64,000 nucleotides of DNA, taken from positions 45,710 through 109,709 of the forward strand of contig NZ_CP061180.1 in the NCBI RefSeq assembly GCF_017355405.1, given 5' to 3'. Shown here piece by piece: positions 45,802 through 54,812 of this stretch (its first letter is position 1; the number at the start of each line of letters is the position of its first letter). Position numbers and translations under genes: made by a program. A model generated the notes under the pieces. It was not told the DNA's origin and searched no databases. It worked only from the letters and a program-made list of their open reading frames with translations. This stretch comes from Roseomonas haemaphysalidis. Its GTDB lineage: Bacteria; Pseudomonadota; Alphaproteobacteria; Acetobacterales; Acetobacteraceae.

Positions 45802-46055
45802 GTGATTTCACTGTCCGGAATTATGGCGGAACCCTTATCGAGGGACAGCGCTTCTTCCTGTGTCACCAGTAGGGCAACTGTGAGAACAGACTTGCGGCCC
45901 TGCGTCGACAACTTGTCCCACAATTCCAGAAGTTGCTGCCTTGCCAGAACATGCGGCTCAACGTAGCCGCCAATTAGCGGCTGGATATCGCCATTGACGA
46001 GGCGAGCGGCACGAATACGCGCAGGTGGACGGGGAAGATCTCGGCTAAGGGGCAT
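45798..46055 (-). CDS. Small protein of unknown function, first gene of a two-gene unit
   Basis: 85 residues from ATG 46055 (MPLSRDLPRPPARIRAARLV), then VEPHVLARQQLLELWDKLST and SVLTVALLVTQEEALSL. Alternative ATG 46082 and a longer frame to 46229 exist. I prefer 46055 because a TCACG-N4-TGTGA palindrome then lies 39 bases upstream, close to its position before the other small genes. Coupled by ATGA to the family A gene. No family recognised. Confidence 0.5.
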   Translation of the reverse strand: MPLSRDLPRPPARIRAARLVNGDIQPLIGGYVEPHVLARQQLLELWDKLSTQGRKSVLTVALLVTQEEALSLDKGSAIIPDSEIT

Positions 46056-46093
46056 CACGTAGAATCCAGGTTGCAACCACATAAACCGATATA

Positions 46094-46107
46094 TCACGGC
46101 TTTGTGA
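46094..46107 (-). promoter_or_regulatory. Variant TCACG-N4-CGTGA palindrome before a small-gene unit
   Basis: Plus-strand TCACGGCTTTGTGA, one mismatch from a perfect palindrome. It precedes the two-gene unit 46055-45571, which contains a family A paralogue. Confidence 0.45.
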
Positions 46108-46645
46108 GTAAAATTTTGTGTTAAGGTTTCCGGAAAGCCAGCCTGGGGAGGATCTTGGCCTCCCAACCTCTTCGAAGCGTTAGCTAACAACGTCTTAGCA
46201 ACGTGACGACGACGGCAAAGCAGTGGCAAAAAATACTAAGTATCCCGATTCAGGAAAATAACAAAAAAATGGTCGCCGCACAGTGAAAATTTATGTTGTC
46301 AACACATCTGGCCTGCAAAATACGGCCTATGCACCCATGCGTACGGCTGAGCGCAGATGTATCGTAGCCGTGCTGTGCTTGACACTGGTTACGATAAGAT
46401 CATCTGTTCCCTGACATTATTGCGCAGGCTGCCACTCGCATTGTCATGTGGCGAAGCGTCCGACCTTCTTGAAGGTCCTCCTGGACACCTCGCCTATCGA
46501 CTACAGCAATATACTCATAAAGGCCCGGGAATTCAGTGCTGTGGCTCGTGGCCTAGTGCACAGTCTCGTCGCAGTGAACCATCGTCACGTCCAGCGACTT
46601 TGCCTACCGCCTCAACTTTCACCACTGATGGCCATGTAACGCGCA
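46108..46645. other. Gap with no supported gene
   Basis: Short frames only; no motif, repeat or RNA gene recognised. Confidence 0.45.
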
Positions 46646-47017
46646 GTGAGTGATTCGCTGCGCGCCGCTGTCTTCGGCTCCATCACTTAGGCCAACCTGG
46701 CCTCCTGGGCGTATGCCCAGGCACCCGGCTTCGAAGTGCAGGTGTTCGAGAGCAGTGCTGGCGACCACGAGAAGCACGTCGACACTGGCGGGGTGACCCG
46801 CGTCTCCCGCGATGCCTGTTGTATGGCCGACCCTGATCGCGACAGCTTCACGCTGGTGGCCAGCGACGGCAACTACGAGCCCCTCGTGCGACAGCTGGTA
46901 GCAGATCGCTTCCACGTCACGCTGTTGTTCTAGGTGCATGCCAGCCGCCAGTTACGGCTGGCCGCCAGCCACTTCCACACGCTTGCCCCCCACATCGCCG
47001 AGCTGGCGCTGGACTGA
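46646..47017 (+). pseudogene. NYN-domain (LabA-like nuclease) remnant
   Basis: One frame reads VFGSIT, stop (TAG 46688-46690), ANLASWAYAQAPGFEVQVFE, DPDRDSFTLVASDGNYEPLV, RQLVADRFHVTLLF, stop (TAG 46931-46933), VHASRQLRLAASHF and ends at TGA 47017. SDGNYEPLV corresponds to the S/D-D/G-x-(D/N)-(F/Y)-x-PL(V/I) motif of PIN-like NYN domains. Two nonsense codons and a missing N-terminus mark it as a pseudogene. Confidence 0.6.
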
Positions 47018-47300
47018 CACGGCGTCTTTAGAGGCATTGGGATTCCTGCGGTAGCCATTCTGTCTGCCCAGGCTCCGTCACAGCGCTAACCTGCCTAAGG
47101 CACGCCATATCAAGACAATCTCGGGTTGCAGAATGTTTAGGAGTAGGATCGCCACATTATCGTGCCTGGGCGGCTTGTGCTGTGCCATTTTGGCCACTCG
47201 CAGCCTCATAATTGCGGAGAGTGTAACTCTCTGCAGATAGCACAGTGTCCTGCTCAGCCAGGACTGCTATCCGCCTTTTCTCCACCACCAGTAGAATCCC

Positions 47301-47687
47301 ATGGGCGTTATCGATCGTTCAGCAGCGGACGGCATCCTCGGCGGCATGCCATTCTCCGTCATCAGCCTGATGCTGCACAGCTTCGAGGCCGATGTCCGGC
47401 AATACACACGTATCATGCTCAAAGCTGCGCATGCTGGCGATCCCATCGCCTATCTTCGAGCCTCACAGGCCCTCACTGAGGTTGCCATCCAATTCGGCGC
47501 GGTTGAGCTCGCCCGGCTGGCTCGAACAGCATCGGATCGCCCCCTGCCGATACCGGACTTGCCGATCGTTCTGGCTGGTGAAGACGCTATTGGGGAGATG
47601 AAGCGCGCCTACCGTCTTATGCCGCTGGTGCCAGGCATTGACGCTACCGCGCAGCACATATCTGACCCGCCATCGTCACCAGACTGA
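47301..47687 (+). CDS. Hypothetical helical protein, possibly a degenerate Hpt domain
   Basis: 128 residues (113 from the later ATG 47346, MPFSVISLMLHSFE). Two long helices are suggested by SFEADVRQYTRIMLKAAHAG and LRASQALTEVAIQFGAVELA followed by RLARTA. The second resembles the Hpt phosphotransfer helix (AHxLKGxAxxxGAxxLAxLAR) but with Gln at the His position, so it could not carry phosphate. The resemblance is weak and may be chance. Confidence 0.45.
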   Translation: MGVIDRSAADGILGGMPFSVISLMLHSFEADVRQYTRIMLKAAHAGDPIAYLRASQALTEVAIQFGAVELARLARTASDRPLPIPDLPIVLAGEDAIGEMKRAYRLMPLVPGIDATAQHISDPPSSPD

Positions 47688-47944
47688 CATTTTTCTGGTC
47701 ACCGTTCCGCGTTAAAATCAACGCTTAATAGTTGAGCAAAGCAGGCCAAGCTTTCAATGCCCGCTGTCCTCAGACTCGTTTGTTTTCACTGCTTAAGCCT
47801 TGTATGACGGCCCGATTCGAGTTGGGGCGGCTGTGTCTGGTAAGCCGGACTGATCAGGCTGAGTCAGGGCTGCTCTCGGTAGCGTGCCTGGCAGATGTAC
47901 CGCCAGGCAGCCCTAACCACCACCAAATTGGCGAAGGTGGACGA

Positions 47945-48547
47945 TTAGATCGCTTTGGGACGCTGGACCATTGTCAGTCCGGCAAGGCCCATGCCAAACA
48001 GCGCCAGAGACGCCGGCTCCGGCACGGCGGTCGGCGGGTTGATCGGACCGGTGAAGGCCGAGCCGACGACGATCGACTGACTGGCCACCGTTTCATAAGC
48101 GTATAACAGCGGCGTGGTGCCGTTGAAGCGCACGAAGCCGTAGGTACCATCGGCGATGGTGAATGCCAGCACGACGGAGGTGTCGTTCAGCGAGGCGCCG
48201 ATATCCGCCTTGGTCGGATAGGAGACGAAGAGATTGCCGCTGCCATAGACCACCGTGCCCCGCTTGGTGAACTTCGAGGTCGGCCAGGGTGGACTGAAGA
48301 AGGGTGCACCAAACGACGTCACCGCGGCGGTGCCGGTGGTGGAGATATCGACGGACTTGAAAATTTCGCCGTTGTTGCCGAACAGCGTGTAGCTGGCGTT
48401 CGGCGCGAAGCTGGAGGACGTGCTGCCGCCTTGGACGGTGATATTGCCGATATTGCCTATCACGGCGGCGCTGGCGGGCAGGGCGCTGGCGAGGCCAAGA
48501 GGCAGGGTTCAGACAGCGAGGGCAGGGAGGGAGGCAAGGCGCTTCAT
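47945..48547 (-). pseudogene. PEP-CTERM protein with a stop codon in the signal peptide
   Basis: From ATG 48547 the frame reads MKRLASLPALAV, TGA (48511-48509), TLPLGLASALPASAAVIGNI and then an unbroken beta-rich domain of about 150 residues (ASYTLFGNNGEIFKSVDIST, ADGTYGFVRFNGTTPLLYAY). The C-terminus VPEPASLALFGMGLAGLTM plus QRPK is a complete PEP-CTERM sorting signal: motif, helix and basic end. Such proteins are processed by an exosortase/EpsH system. The single TGA removes translation initiation of the signal peptide unless read through. Confidence 0.8.
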
Positions 48548-48933
48548 GGAGATCGTTCCTGCTTCACCGTTGGGAGGCAGCACAAGCTTCCACACCCATC
48601 TGATGAATTGCCGGACCAAACGCTATCACTCTATGAACGCGCGATAAATTTCTTACATAATCAAATATTGCTAATATGATATTGTTTAAACGAAAATATC
48701 GCTCGTTTGACAGCCGGACCGATAGTGACAGACTATCGTGCTTTAGTTCTCACTTCTGGCATTGCACTGGGGTAGGACACGGCTCGTGAATGATTACAAG
48801 TAAACTTATCCAGTAACTCTGGAGGCATGCGTAGCAGCGCGCTTTACGAGATTTAGCCGACAGTGAAAATGCGCGCCCGTCTTGACCTGCTGTTTACCAG
48901 CGCATCGGCATCTTTGAGCACTGCTTCAATAGG
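48548..48933. other. Divergent intergenic region
   Basis: AT-richer region between the PEP-CTERM gene and the chemoreceptor; it probably contains both promoters, but no specific site is recognised. Confidence 0.45.
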
Positions 48934-50985
48934 ATGGCCTGTGTGATGTCCGGTATCTCCGATTCATTTTTGCGCCGCGCCGGCCGCATTGGGATCGTGC
49001 CACGGCTTCTGATCGCCTCTCTCCTCGCGGTGGTCTTGGCGGTCATCGCCGTGCAGGCCTGGACGATGCGCATTGTCCAGGATGAGCAGAACGACAGTGT
49101 ACAGCGGATGCTGCGCACCAACCTAGCGGTACTGCACGACAAGCTGCAAGGTATCGGTACCGAGTGGCATCTGGGGGAAGACGGCCGCTTGACGCTCGAC
49201 GGACAGCTGCTGAACGGACGTGACGATATCACCGACAAGGCTGGTCAGCTCGCAGGTGGCGTGGCCACAATTTTTGCGGGGGACACCCGCATAGCGACCA
49301 GCGTCAGGCGTCCTGACGGTGCGCGGGCGGTGGGCACCAAACTCGCCGCGGGGCCGGCCCGCGAGGCAGTGCTCGGGCGCGGGGAGACCTATGTCGGCAA
49401 TGCCGACATTCTGGGCACCCCCTACGCGACCATCTACGAGCCGATCCGCGACGTGTCTGGCGAACCGGTGGGCATCCTATTTGTGGGCGTCTCTATGGCT
49501 GAAGCGAATGTGGTCATGCACCGTATCATCCTCGAAGCTTTGTTGGCGGGGCTGGTCGTCATCATCGTCGTGGGTACAGTGCGTTGGTACGCTCTCCGCT
49601 CGTCCATGCGCCCGCTGAGTAGCCTAGCTGCCAGTGTGCGCTCTATTGCGGAGGGGAACCTCGACCAGCCTTCACCTTGTGCCGAGCGGACCGACCAGCT
49701 GGGCCAGATCGGGCGTGCCATCGAGATGCTGCGCGACGGCGCGCTGCGAGCACGAGAGGCCGACAAACAAATCGCCACTGAGCGTGCGGCCAAGGATCGC
49801 CGGCAGGAGGCCATGGACCGCCTGACGCACGATTTCGGTACCACCGTCTCTGGCGTCCTTGTGAAACTCGGCCTATCGGCTGAGGGTATGCGCGGGGCCG
49901 CCGATCAAATGGCCGACGGCGCAGAACAGACTCTGCATGACATGGCGGGCAGCACCGCTGAGGCTGGGAATTCTTCGAGAAGCCTGGCCACCGTGGCCTC
50001 GGCGACCGAGCAACTCACTGCCAACGTGGGAGAAATATCACGCCAAGTCAGTCAGGCCGCTGATGCCTCCAGGGACGCCGTTGCCCAAGCACGCACCACG
50101 GATACCACAGTGCAGGGACTGAGTGAGGCAGCCAGCCAGATCGGTGAGGTGGTCCGGCTCATCTCAGATATTGCTGGCCAGACCAACTTGCTGGCCCTGA
50201 ACGCCACCATTGAGGCAGCGCGGGCCGGTGAGGCCGGCAAGGGCTTCGCAGTGGTGGCGGGGGAGGTGAAACAGCTTGCCGCTCAGACGGCGCAGGCCAC
50301 CAGCCGCATCGGCGCCCAAGTGACAGCTATCCAGTCAGCGACCGATGAAGCTGTCACAGCAGTACGTGGCGTCGCGACGGCCATCATCCAGATCAGCGAC
50401 ATCACCGGAAACATCGCCGCTGCGGTTGAGCAGCAGGGCGCGGCCACGCGGGAGATCGCCTTGCAGGTCCAGGGCATCTCCCGCGCCACAGACATCGCTA
50501 CCCAGGCGATGCAAGGCGTCTGTGCCACCGCCGAGCAATCAGGCACCGCCAGCCGCCGTGTGCTCGAGGCGGCCAATAGCGTGAACGACCAATCTCGAGG
50601 TCTGCGCGAAGAGGTGGATGATTTCCTCAACGCAATGCGCGCGAGCCAGCAAAGTGGTGACCGGCGACGCTACGAGCGTATGCCGGGTGGGGATGCGCCG
50701 GTGAAGCTGCGCTGCGATACGCACGGCTCCGGGTCCGCCACGATCCAGGATATCTCGCTGGGTGGCGCGTCCCTCATCTGTGAGTGGCCTTGCGATGTCG
50801 GTGCGGAGGTACTGGTGGGTCTGCCGGACACGAATGATTTCGTTTCGGCGAGAATTGTCGACTCCAGGGATAGCGTGCTGATCGTGTCGTTCCGACAGGA
50901 TGAAAGAACGCTCGGCTGCGTCTCGCGCGCGATAGACGTTATCATGGTCAGATTGAAGCAAGCAGGACATGCATTGGTCGCCTGA
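48934..50985 (+). CDS. Methyl-accepting chemotaxis protein with single Cache sensor and C-terminal PilZ domain
   Basis: 683 residues. Membrane helix 1 (about 25-45), a periplasmic single Cache domain (about 50-195: [40 protein letters not shown]), membrane helix 2 (about 205-225), HAMP (about 226-280), and a signalling domain with the hairpin tip [20 protein letters not shown] and [20 protein letters not shown]. The last 100 residues form a PilZ domain: DRRRYERMP is the RxxxR arm and [10 protein letters not shown] the D/N-x-S-x-x-G motif, both needed for c-di-GMP binding. The receptor may thus integrate a small-molecule signal with c-di-GMP. No chemotaxis kinase genes are nearby. Confidence 0.93.
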   Translation: MACVMSGISDSFLRRAGRIGIVPRLLIASLLAVVLAVIAVQAWTMRIVQDEQNDSVQRMLRTNLAVLHDKLQGIGTEWHLGEDGRLTLDGQLLNGRDDITDKAGQLAGGVATIFAGDTRIATSVRRPDGARAVGTKLAAGPAREAVLGRGETYVGNADILGTPYATIYEPIRDVSGEPVGILFVGVSMAEANVVMHRIILEALLAGLVVIIVVGTVRWYALRSSMRPLSSLAASVRSIAEGNLDQPSPCAERTDQLGQIGRAIEMLRDGALRAREADKQIATERAAKDRRQEAMDRLTHDFGTTVSGVLVKLGLSAEGMRGAADQMADGAEQTLHDMAGSTAEAGNSSRSLATVASATEQLTANVGEISRQVSQAADASRDAVAQARTTDTTVQGLSEAASQIGEVVRLISDIAGQTNLLALNATIEAARAGEAGKGFAVVAGEVKQLAAQTAQATSRIGAQVTAIQSATDEAVTAVRGVATAIIQISDITGNIAAAVEQQGAATREIALQVQGISRATDIATQAMQGVCATAEQSGTASRRVLEAANSVNDQSRGLREEVDDFLNAMRASQQSGDRRRYERMPGGDAPVKLRCDTHGSGSATIQDISLGGASLICEWPCDVGAEVLVGLPDTNDFVSARIVDSRDSVLIVSFRQDERTLGCVSRAIDVIMVRLKQAGHALVA

Positions 50986-51067
50986 AAGACATTGCTGCGC
51001 TGCGACAGAAGCTAACACTTTCTAATGGTATAGCCTCGCAAGTTTTCCCTGCAGCAAGGAGTTTCTG

Positions 51068-52033
51068 GTGCGATACACACACTTTGTGATCTTTGTTATT
51101 ATAAGCTGCGCAATCTCGGTTTCAGTCTCAGCACATAGCGCCTTCGATGGCTTTCGGCTTGGCATCGAGGCCACTTATTCCGAGACAATTCTCGAGGTTA
51201 ACGCCAGCAACCCAAAGGGCGCTGCAGTCCGCAATGCCTACACTACTTTAACGCAAGACGAATCTCAGCTTGCAGCGAGCAGTGCGCAGGTTGCTGAGCG
51301 ACGCATCGCTTTCGAAGCAGGCATCCGCCACCTCATTGCGAATCAGCAACTTCTGAGCGTAACCGAGAAGCAAGCAGCAATCAATCCGCAGGCTGCGGTC
51401 ACGCTGGATCCTTTGCTCCAACAGATGCGGCAGCACCTCCTGCATGAGGCGGCTTCGCTTCAGGCTGCCTCAGAAGCGATCAAGGCAAGCGAGGAAGCCA
51501 TAAGGGCGGGCGAAGCGCTCTTGATGGCGGGACAAGAGCGAGTGGCGGAGCTCAGCTCTTTTCCGGCCGTATCAACGGTTACGTTACCTGGTACCACGGC
51601 CCGAGTCAGTCTGGGTTGGGGTACAAGTTGGGCAACCCGAATGGGAGGCATTTATTATGGTGTGGAGATTGATGCTGCTCCCGGTGTCGGTGATGCTGTC
51701 GTACGAGTGCCGAACCGCTACGATACCCGCGTCGAAGGCGGGCTGACCTTCGGGGCTGCAGCACGGTTTGGGTGGGTGCCTGTGCCCTGGGCCATGCCCT
51801 ACGTGACCACTGGCATGGAAACGCAGAAACTACGCATCGAGCGCAGTTCAAGCAGTGGCACCGAACACCTCACCGGGTTCCGCACAGGTTTCGGCGTCGA
51901 GTTTTCTGTAGCAGACAACAACATCATCCGGGTTGGCTATGATCGTACCATGGCCCCCGATAGCAACTTCGCAGGTGCCAAGGTGACGCCATTACGCAAC
52001 ACCTACCACGTCGGGCTCGTACGTCGCTTCTGA
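51068..52033 (+). CDS. Outer-membrane beta-barrel protein with coiled-coil insert
   Basis: 321 residues from GTG 51068, with AAGGAG upstream at good spacing. The signal peptide ends near SVSVSAHS. A helical, Gln/Ala-rich section (about 45-155; SAQVAERRIAFEAGIRHLIA, AASLQAASEAIKASEEAIRA) sits inside what otherwise looks like an Omp25/OmpA-type eight-stranded barrel: amphipathic strands TARVSLGWGTSWATRMGGIY, PYVTTGMETQKLRIERSSS and NTYHVGLVRRF with the C-terminal Phe typical of barrels. The helical insert is unusual in size for this class. Function is probably structural or a pore. Confidence 0.75.
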   Translation: MRYTHFVIFVIISCAISVSVSAHSAFDGFRLGIEATYSETILEVNASNPKGAAVRNAYTTLTQDESQLAASSAQVAERRIAFEAGIRHLIANQQLLSVTEKQAAINPQAAVTLDPLLQQMRQHLLHEAASLQAASEAIKASEEAIRAGEALLMAGQERVAELSSFPAVSTVTLPGTTARVSLGWGTSWATRMGGIYYGVEIDAAPGVGDAVVRVPNRYDTRVEGGLTFGAAARFGWVPVPWAMPYVTTGMETQKLRIERSSSSGTEHLTGFRTGFGVEFSVADNNIIRVGYDRTMAPDSNFAGAKVTPLRNTYHVGLVRRF

Positions 52034-52076
52034 TCCGGCTCTGTAAAACATAGTCCTAATGGACTGCGGTGAGCAG

Positions 52077-52130
52077 TTATCGCGTGCCTATCGTCGCAGG
52101 CCAATGCGGGAGAGGGGTGGGAAGCGGACA
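52077..52130 (+). repeat. Dispersed composite repeat, copy 2
   Basis: TTATCGCGTGCCT (52077-52089), then after about 18 bases GGGAGAGGGGTGGGAAGCGG (52108-52127). The same two blocks in the same order and similar spacing occur at 55408-55460. Confidence 0.55.
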
Positions 52131-52187
52131 ATTCACAACATGGTACAGGCCGTCCACACCAGTGGAATGACTTATCAGGGCGGCGAA

Positions 52188-52874
52188 ATGCGGTACCAGC
52201 GACTTACAAGACTGCTTCCCACTGTCGGCTTATGCTGGACTATCGCAGCATGTGCAGCCACTCCAGAGACCGCAGACTGCTTACTAAGCAGCACATCGGT
52301 CAGCGCATCTATGTCTGAGAACAGCAGGCTGATTGAGGCGCTAAACGGCATCGCCCTTCTGGGTAAGACTTCGGCCCGATTTTACTCGGCTGTCCAATAC
52401 GCGGATCTTCTGGCCGCAGCTTCCAGCGGTTCCAGAGTGTTCCACCCTTATGTCAACCCGAATCAGATTGGCTATATGGTGTACGACGTCGCAGGAGAAC
52501 AGCTTGAAGCTAGAACGACAGCTTCATGCTCGTCCATCACGGTAGTGATCCGATCTTCGCCGTCGGGGAAGATAGAAGACCTATACGCAACGTGGAATCT
52601 GGCGTCAGACGTGACCCTGACGCTGCAATCGGTTTTGCCTCTACTTAATTGGAGGCAGAGGACCTCACCTATCGAGATGGATCCATCTCCTCACTACTCG
52701 CTCGGAAATGCAACTCATCCGCTAGGTTTGACAAATACCGTTGTTGAGTGCGTTGAAGATGATAGCAACATGCGTCTCTCAGTACAGAATCATGAAAACG
52801 GCCAGTCTATACCGCGGGGCTGGAGGCTCATGCTCGGTGACTACCCGAAGCGCTGCGGTGGGGAGGCTAAATAG
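52188..52874 (+). CDS. Lipoprotein of unknown function
   Basis: 228 residues from ATG 52188: MRYQRLTRLLPTVGLCWTIA then AAC is a lipoprotein signal with lipobox IAAC, so the mature protein is probably anchored by its Cys. The rest (NGIALLGKTSARFYSAVQYA, MVYDVAGEQLEARTTASCSS) shows no known domain; four further cysteines may form disulfides. The frame is open upstream to 52059 but that part overlaps the dispersed repeat. Confidence 0.6.
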   Translation: MRYQRLTRLLPTVGLCWTIAACAATPETADCLLSSTSVSASMSENSRLIEALNGIALLGKTSARFYSAVQYADLLAAASSGSRVFHPYVNPNQIGYMVYDVAGEQLEARTTASCSSITVVIRSSPSGKIEDLYATWNLASDVTLTLQSVLPLLNWRQRTSPIEMDPSPHYSLGNATHPLGLTNTVVECVEDDSNMRLSVQNHENGQSIPRGWRLMLGDYPKRCGGEAK

Positions 52875-52938
52875 AGTCGGCTGCCGACATGCTTGATTGC
52901 CCGACACATGGCAACTGGGTGCCAGGCCCGATATTGAG

Positions 52939-52951
52939 TTATCGCGTGCCT
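52939..52951. repeat. Dispersed repeat core, copy 3
   Basis: TTATCGCGTGCCT, overlapping the 3' end of the minus-strand membrane-protein gene, whose TAA stop is part of the repeat. Confidence 0.5.
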
Positions 52952-53607
52952 CGTGCCGGAAGCCGGATATCGCCAATGGTCGCCGTAATTCGCCTGGAGC
53001 GCTCGAGCCATTGATCTCGGCTTGAGGGGCTCTCGCCCAACGGGCATGAGCTCGGGCGTTCCCCGATTGGCCAGCAATCTGTCCAGATGCCGCCGCGTCG
53101 CAGAAGCAGGTGCCGACCGTCGTCGCTCACGACCAGGCGTGGATCGGCTGTGAAGGAGCCATCCTCGGAATATGTGATCTGGCCGGGCATCGCGTAGAGC
53201 GGCCGCCATCGTATGCCATCCATTCGCTCCCAAACAGCGAAAACGGTGTCCGTCGGGACAGGCTCGTAGGTCATCACGACGACCCGACCGTCTGGCAGCG
53301 TGATCTGATCAGCCTCGACGCGCATCGGCATAAGGATCGCCAAGCCAGCAGCTAGCGCAACGAGTGGACCTAATGCGAGCAACGGGATGGTCCGTTGCCA
53401 TCCCCGCCGAGTGGCCCCGGCAATCAGGAGCGAGGCGACAAGCATCGGGAGACCCGCGTCAGCAACGTGCCGGATCCAGCTAGGCAGGATAATGGCCGAC
53501 GATCCATTCTGAAGTAACGCAACGCCGATCACGAGGCAGAGGTAGACCAGGACGAGGGATGTGCCTCCAAGCAGGAGGTAGCGGCGGAGCAGAACGAGGT
53601 GCGTCAT
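52939..53607 (-). CDS. Membrane-anchored protein of unknown function
   Basis: 222 residues. Three N-terminal hydrophobic segments (YLLLGGTSLVLVYLCLVIGV, AGLPMLVASLLIAGA, TIPLLALGPLVALAAGLAIL) are followed by a soluble beta-rich domain (DQITLPDGRVVVMTYEPVPT, GRHLLLRRGGIWTDCWPIGE) probably on the periplasmic side. The stop codon and last codons lie within a dispersed repeat (TTATCGCGTGCCT at 52939-52951). No family recognised. Confidence 0.6.
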   Translation of the reverse strand: MTHLVLLRRYLLLGGTSLVLVYLCLVIGVALLQNGSSAIILPSWIRHVADAGLPMLVASLLIAGATRRGWQRTIPLLALGPLVALAAGLAILMPMRVEADQITLPDGRVVVMTYEPVPTDTVFAVWERMDGIRWRPLYAMPGQITYSEDGSFTADPRLVVSDDGRHLLLRRGGIWTDCWPIGERPSSCPLGESPSSRDQWLERSRRITATIGDIRLPARGTR

Positions 53608-53798
53608 ATTAGCTCACCGGAAGGGCACTGAGCCTCGCCGAAACAACCCTTCCGCCAAGTCCGTCTCAGATCGCTACCTAGAGGAGGGGATGAAGCCGTG
53701 GCAGCAAGGCAGTTCGCCATCCACCCCAGGCTAGGCCCAATATCCCGTGCCCTGATTTATGGTGCGGCGGAGATCGAGCCGGAAGCCTGTGCATCGGC

Positions 53799-54080
53799 TT
53801 AACCGATGCTGTGTCTCGGCAGCTTGGCTTCAAAAGCCGCGATACGGCGCTGCATGGTGTCGTCCATCAACTGCACGAGCGGGGTATGCTGGCCAACCCT
53901 GGCCGAGGTGACGGCCAGCTGCGCGAGTGCGGCGCGGACAGTGGCGAGTACGGCCGGATCTGTCTTGGCCAGGCCGGTGACGACGGCCTGCAGAATGGCG
54001 ACATCGGCCACGATCTCGAACATCAGGGACGGCGGCGGCTCGGTGGGCAAGACCCGCTGTTCGCTGGCCTTGTCGCTCAT
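53799..54080 (-). CDS. Small helical protein of unknown function
   Basis: 93 residues (MFEIVADVAILQAVVTGLAK, AVLATVRAALAQLAVTSA, LVQLMDDTMQRRIAAFEAKL). Its ATG overlaps the family C stop by 4 bases (ATGA), so the two are translationally coupled. No paralogue was found next to the other family C copy at 24460. Not recognised. Confidence 0.6.
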   Translation of the reverse strand: MSDKASEQRVLPTEPPPSLMFEIVADVAILQAVVTGLAKTDPAVLATVRAALAQLAVTSARVGQHTPLVQLMDDTMQRRIAAFEAKLPRHSIG

Positions 54081-54319
54081 CGCGACACACGGCTGGCAGC
54101 GTAGAGCCGTTGATAGACAGCCTCGAAGGCCGCGGCGAGTTGCGCGCGGTAATCCATGTCGGTGACGGTGTTGTCCGGCGACACGGCGTTTTCGAGGGTT
54201 TTGCGAAAGGAATCGCGCAGCGCCATCAGGCGGGGCCGATCAACGGGATCGTCGCCCACCTCCTCGCGGAGGGCAATCGTAAGGGCTTCCTGAAGATCGT
54301 AAGCGCGCTCGTTCAACAC
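54077..54319 (-). CDS. Small protein, family C paralogue 2
   Basis: 80 residues from GTG 54319, with AGAGGA upstream at good spacing. Sequence MLNERAYDLQEALTIALREE, RPRLMALRDSFRKTLENAVS and MDYRAQLAAAFEAVYQRLYA parallels family C paralogue 1 at 24460-24714. It is divergent from the family B gene at 54620 across 300 bases, mirroring the first locus. An AACCTAGGGTT palindrome lies 77 bases upstream. Confidence 0.68.
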   Translation of the reverse strand: MLNERAYDLQEALTIALREEVGDDPVDRPRLMALRDSFRKTLENAVSPDNTVTDMDYRAQLAAAFEAVYQRLYAASRVSR

Positions 54320-54394
54320 CGAAGGTTCCTCTGCTGGGAAGGCACCCTAGGCCAAGAAAGCTGGCCGCAACAACGCTCTGTAGGTTGAAATGGT

Positions 54395-54409
54395 TTAACC
54401 CTAGGTTGA
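54395..54409 (-). promoter_or_regulatory. CtrA-like site and AACC-N3-GGTT palindrome before family C gene 2
   Basis: TTAA-N7-TTGA (54395-54409) overlaps AACCCTAGGTT (54397-54407), the complement of AACCTAGGGTT. It corresponds to the element at 24397-24420 in the first module. Confidence 0.5.
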
Positions 54410-54571
54410 TGACAAAATATTAATGTTAACAATCGAAATGGCACAATCGAAGCTTTACAGGAAGTTGAACAGACAAGCTTATTTTCGCGTCTGAGGCGAT
54501 TCTCAAAACATGAGACAATGCGCGTAAATCTTCGATTGTCGTGGTTTGTCGATGTGTAAAGATACTCGACG

Positions 54572-54585
54572 TCACGAACCCGTGA
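54572..54585 (+). promoter_or_regulatory. Palindrome TCACG-N4-CGTGA upstream of family B gene 2
   Basis: TCACGAACCCGTGA, identical in sequence and orientation to the element before family B gene 1. It ends 34 bases before ATG 54620. Confidence 0.65.
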
Positions 54586-54619
54586 TCTCTGTAATCCTGC
54601 CCCCCGAGACAAGACGTCC

Positions 54620-54787
54620 ATGAACGCCATTCCGCCCGCCGGCCACACCCTCCAGGACGAGATCGAGGGAGCCATCGTCACGCTGGAACATTTGGCGGTG
54701 CAGGCCGCGCATGCACAAGAACCTTGTGCACAGATCCTGTTCCGCACGGCAGAGTTGCTCAGAGTCACAATTTCCGTGGGTAAATAG
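54620..54787 (+). CDS. Small protein, family B paralogue 2
   Basis: 55 residues: MNAIPPAGHTLQDEIEGAIV, TLEHLAVQAAHAQEPCAQIL and FRTAELLRVTISVGK, stop TAG. It aligns without gaps to family B paralogue 1 (23958-24164) over about 45 residues. An identical palindrome precedes both. The Rmf-like gene begins 25 bases downstream on the same strand. Function unknown; the single conserved Cys in EPCAxILF may matter. Confidence 0.65.
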   Translation: MNAIPPAGHTLQDEIEGAIVTLEHLAVQAAHAQEPCAQILFRTAELLRVTISVGK

Positions 54788-54812
54788 GGTGCTTGTAACG
54801 GCAGTGCCAACG

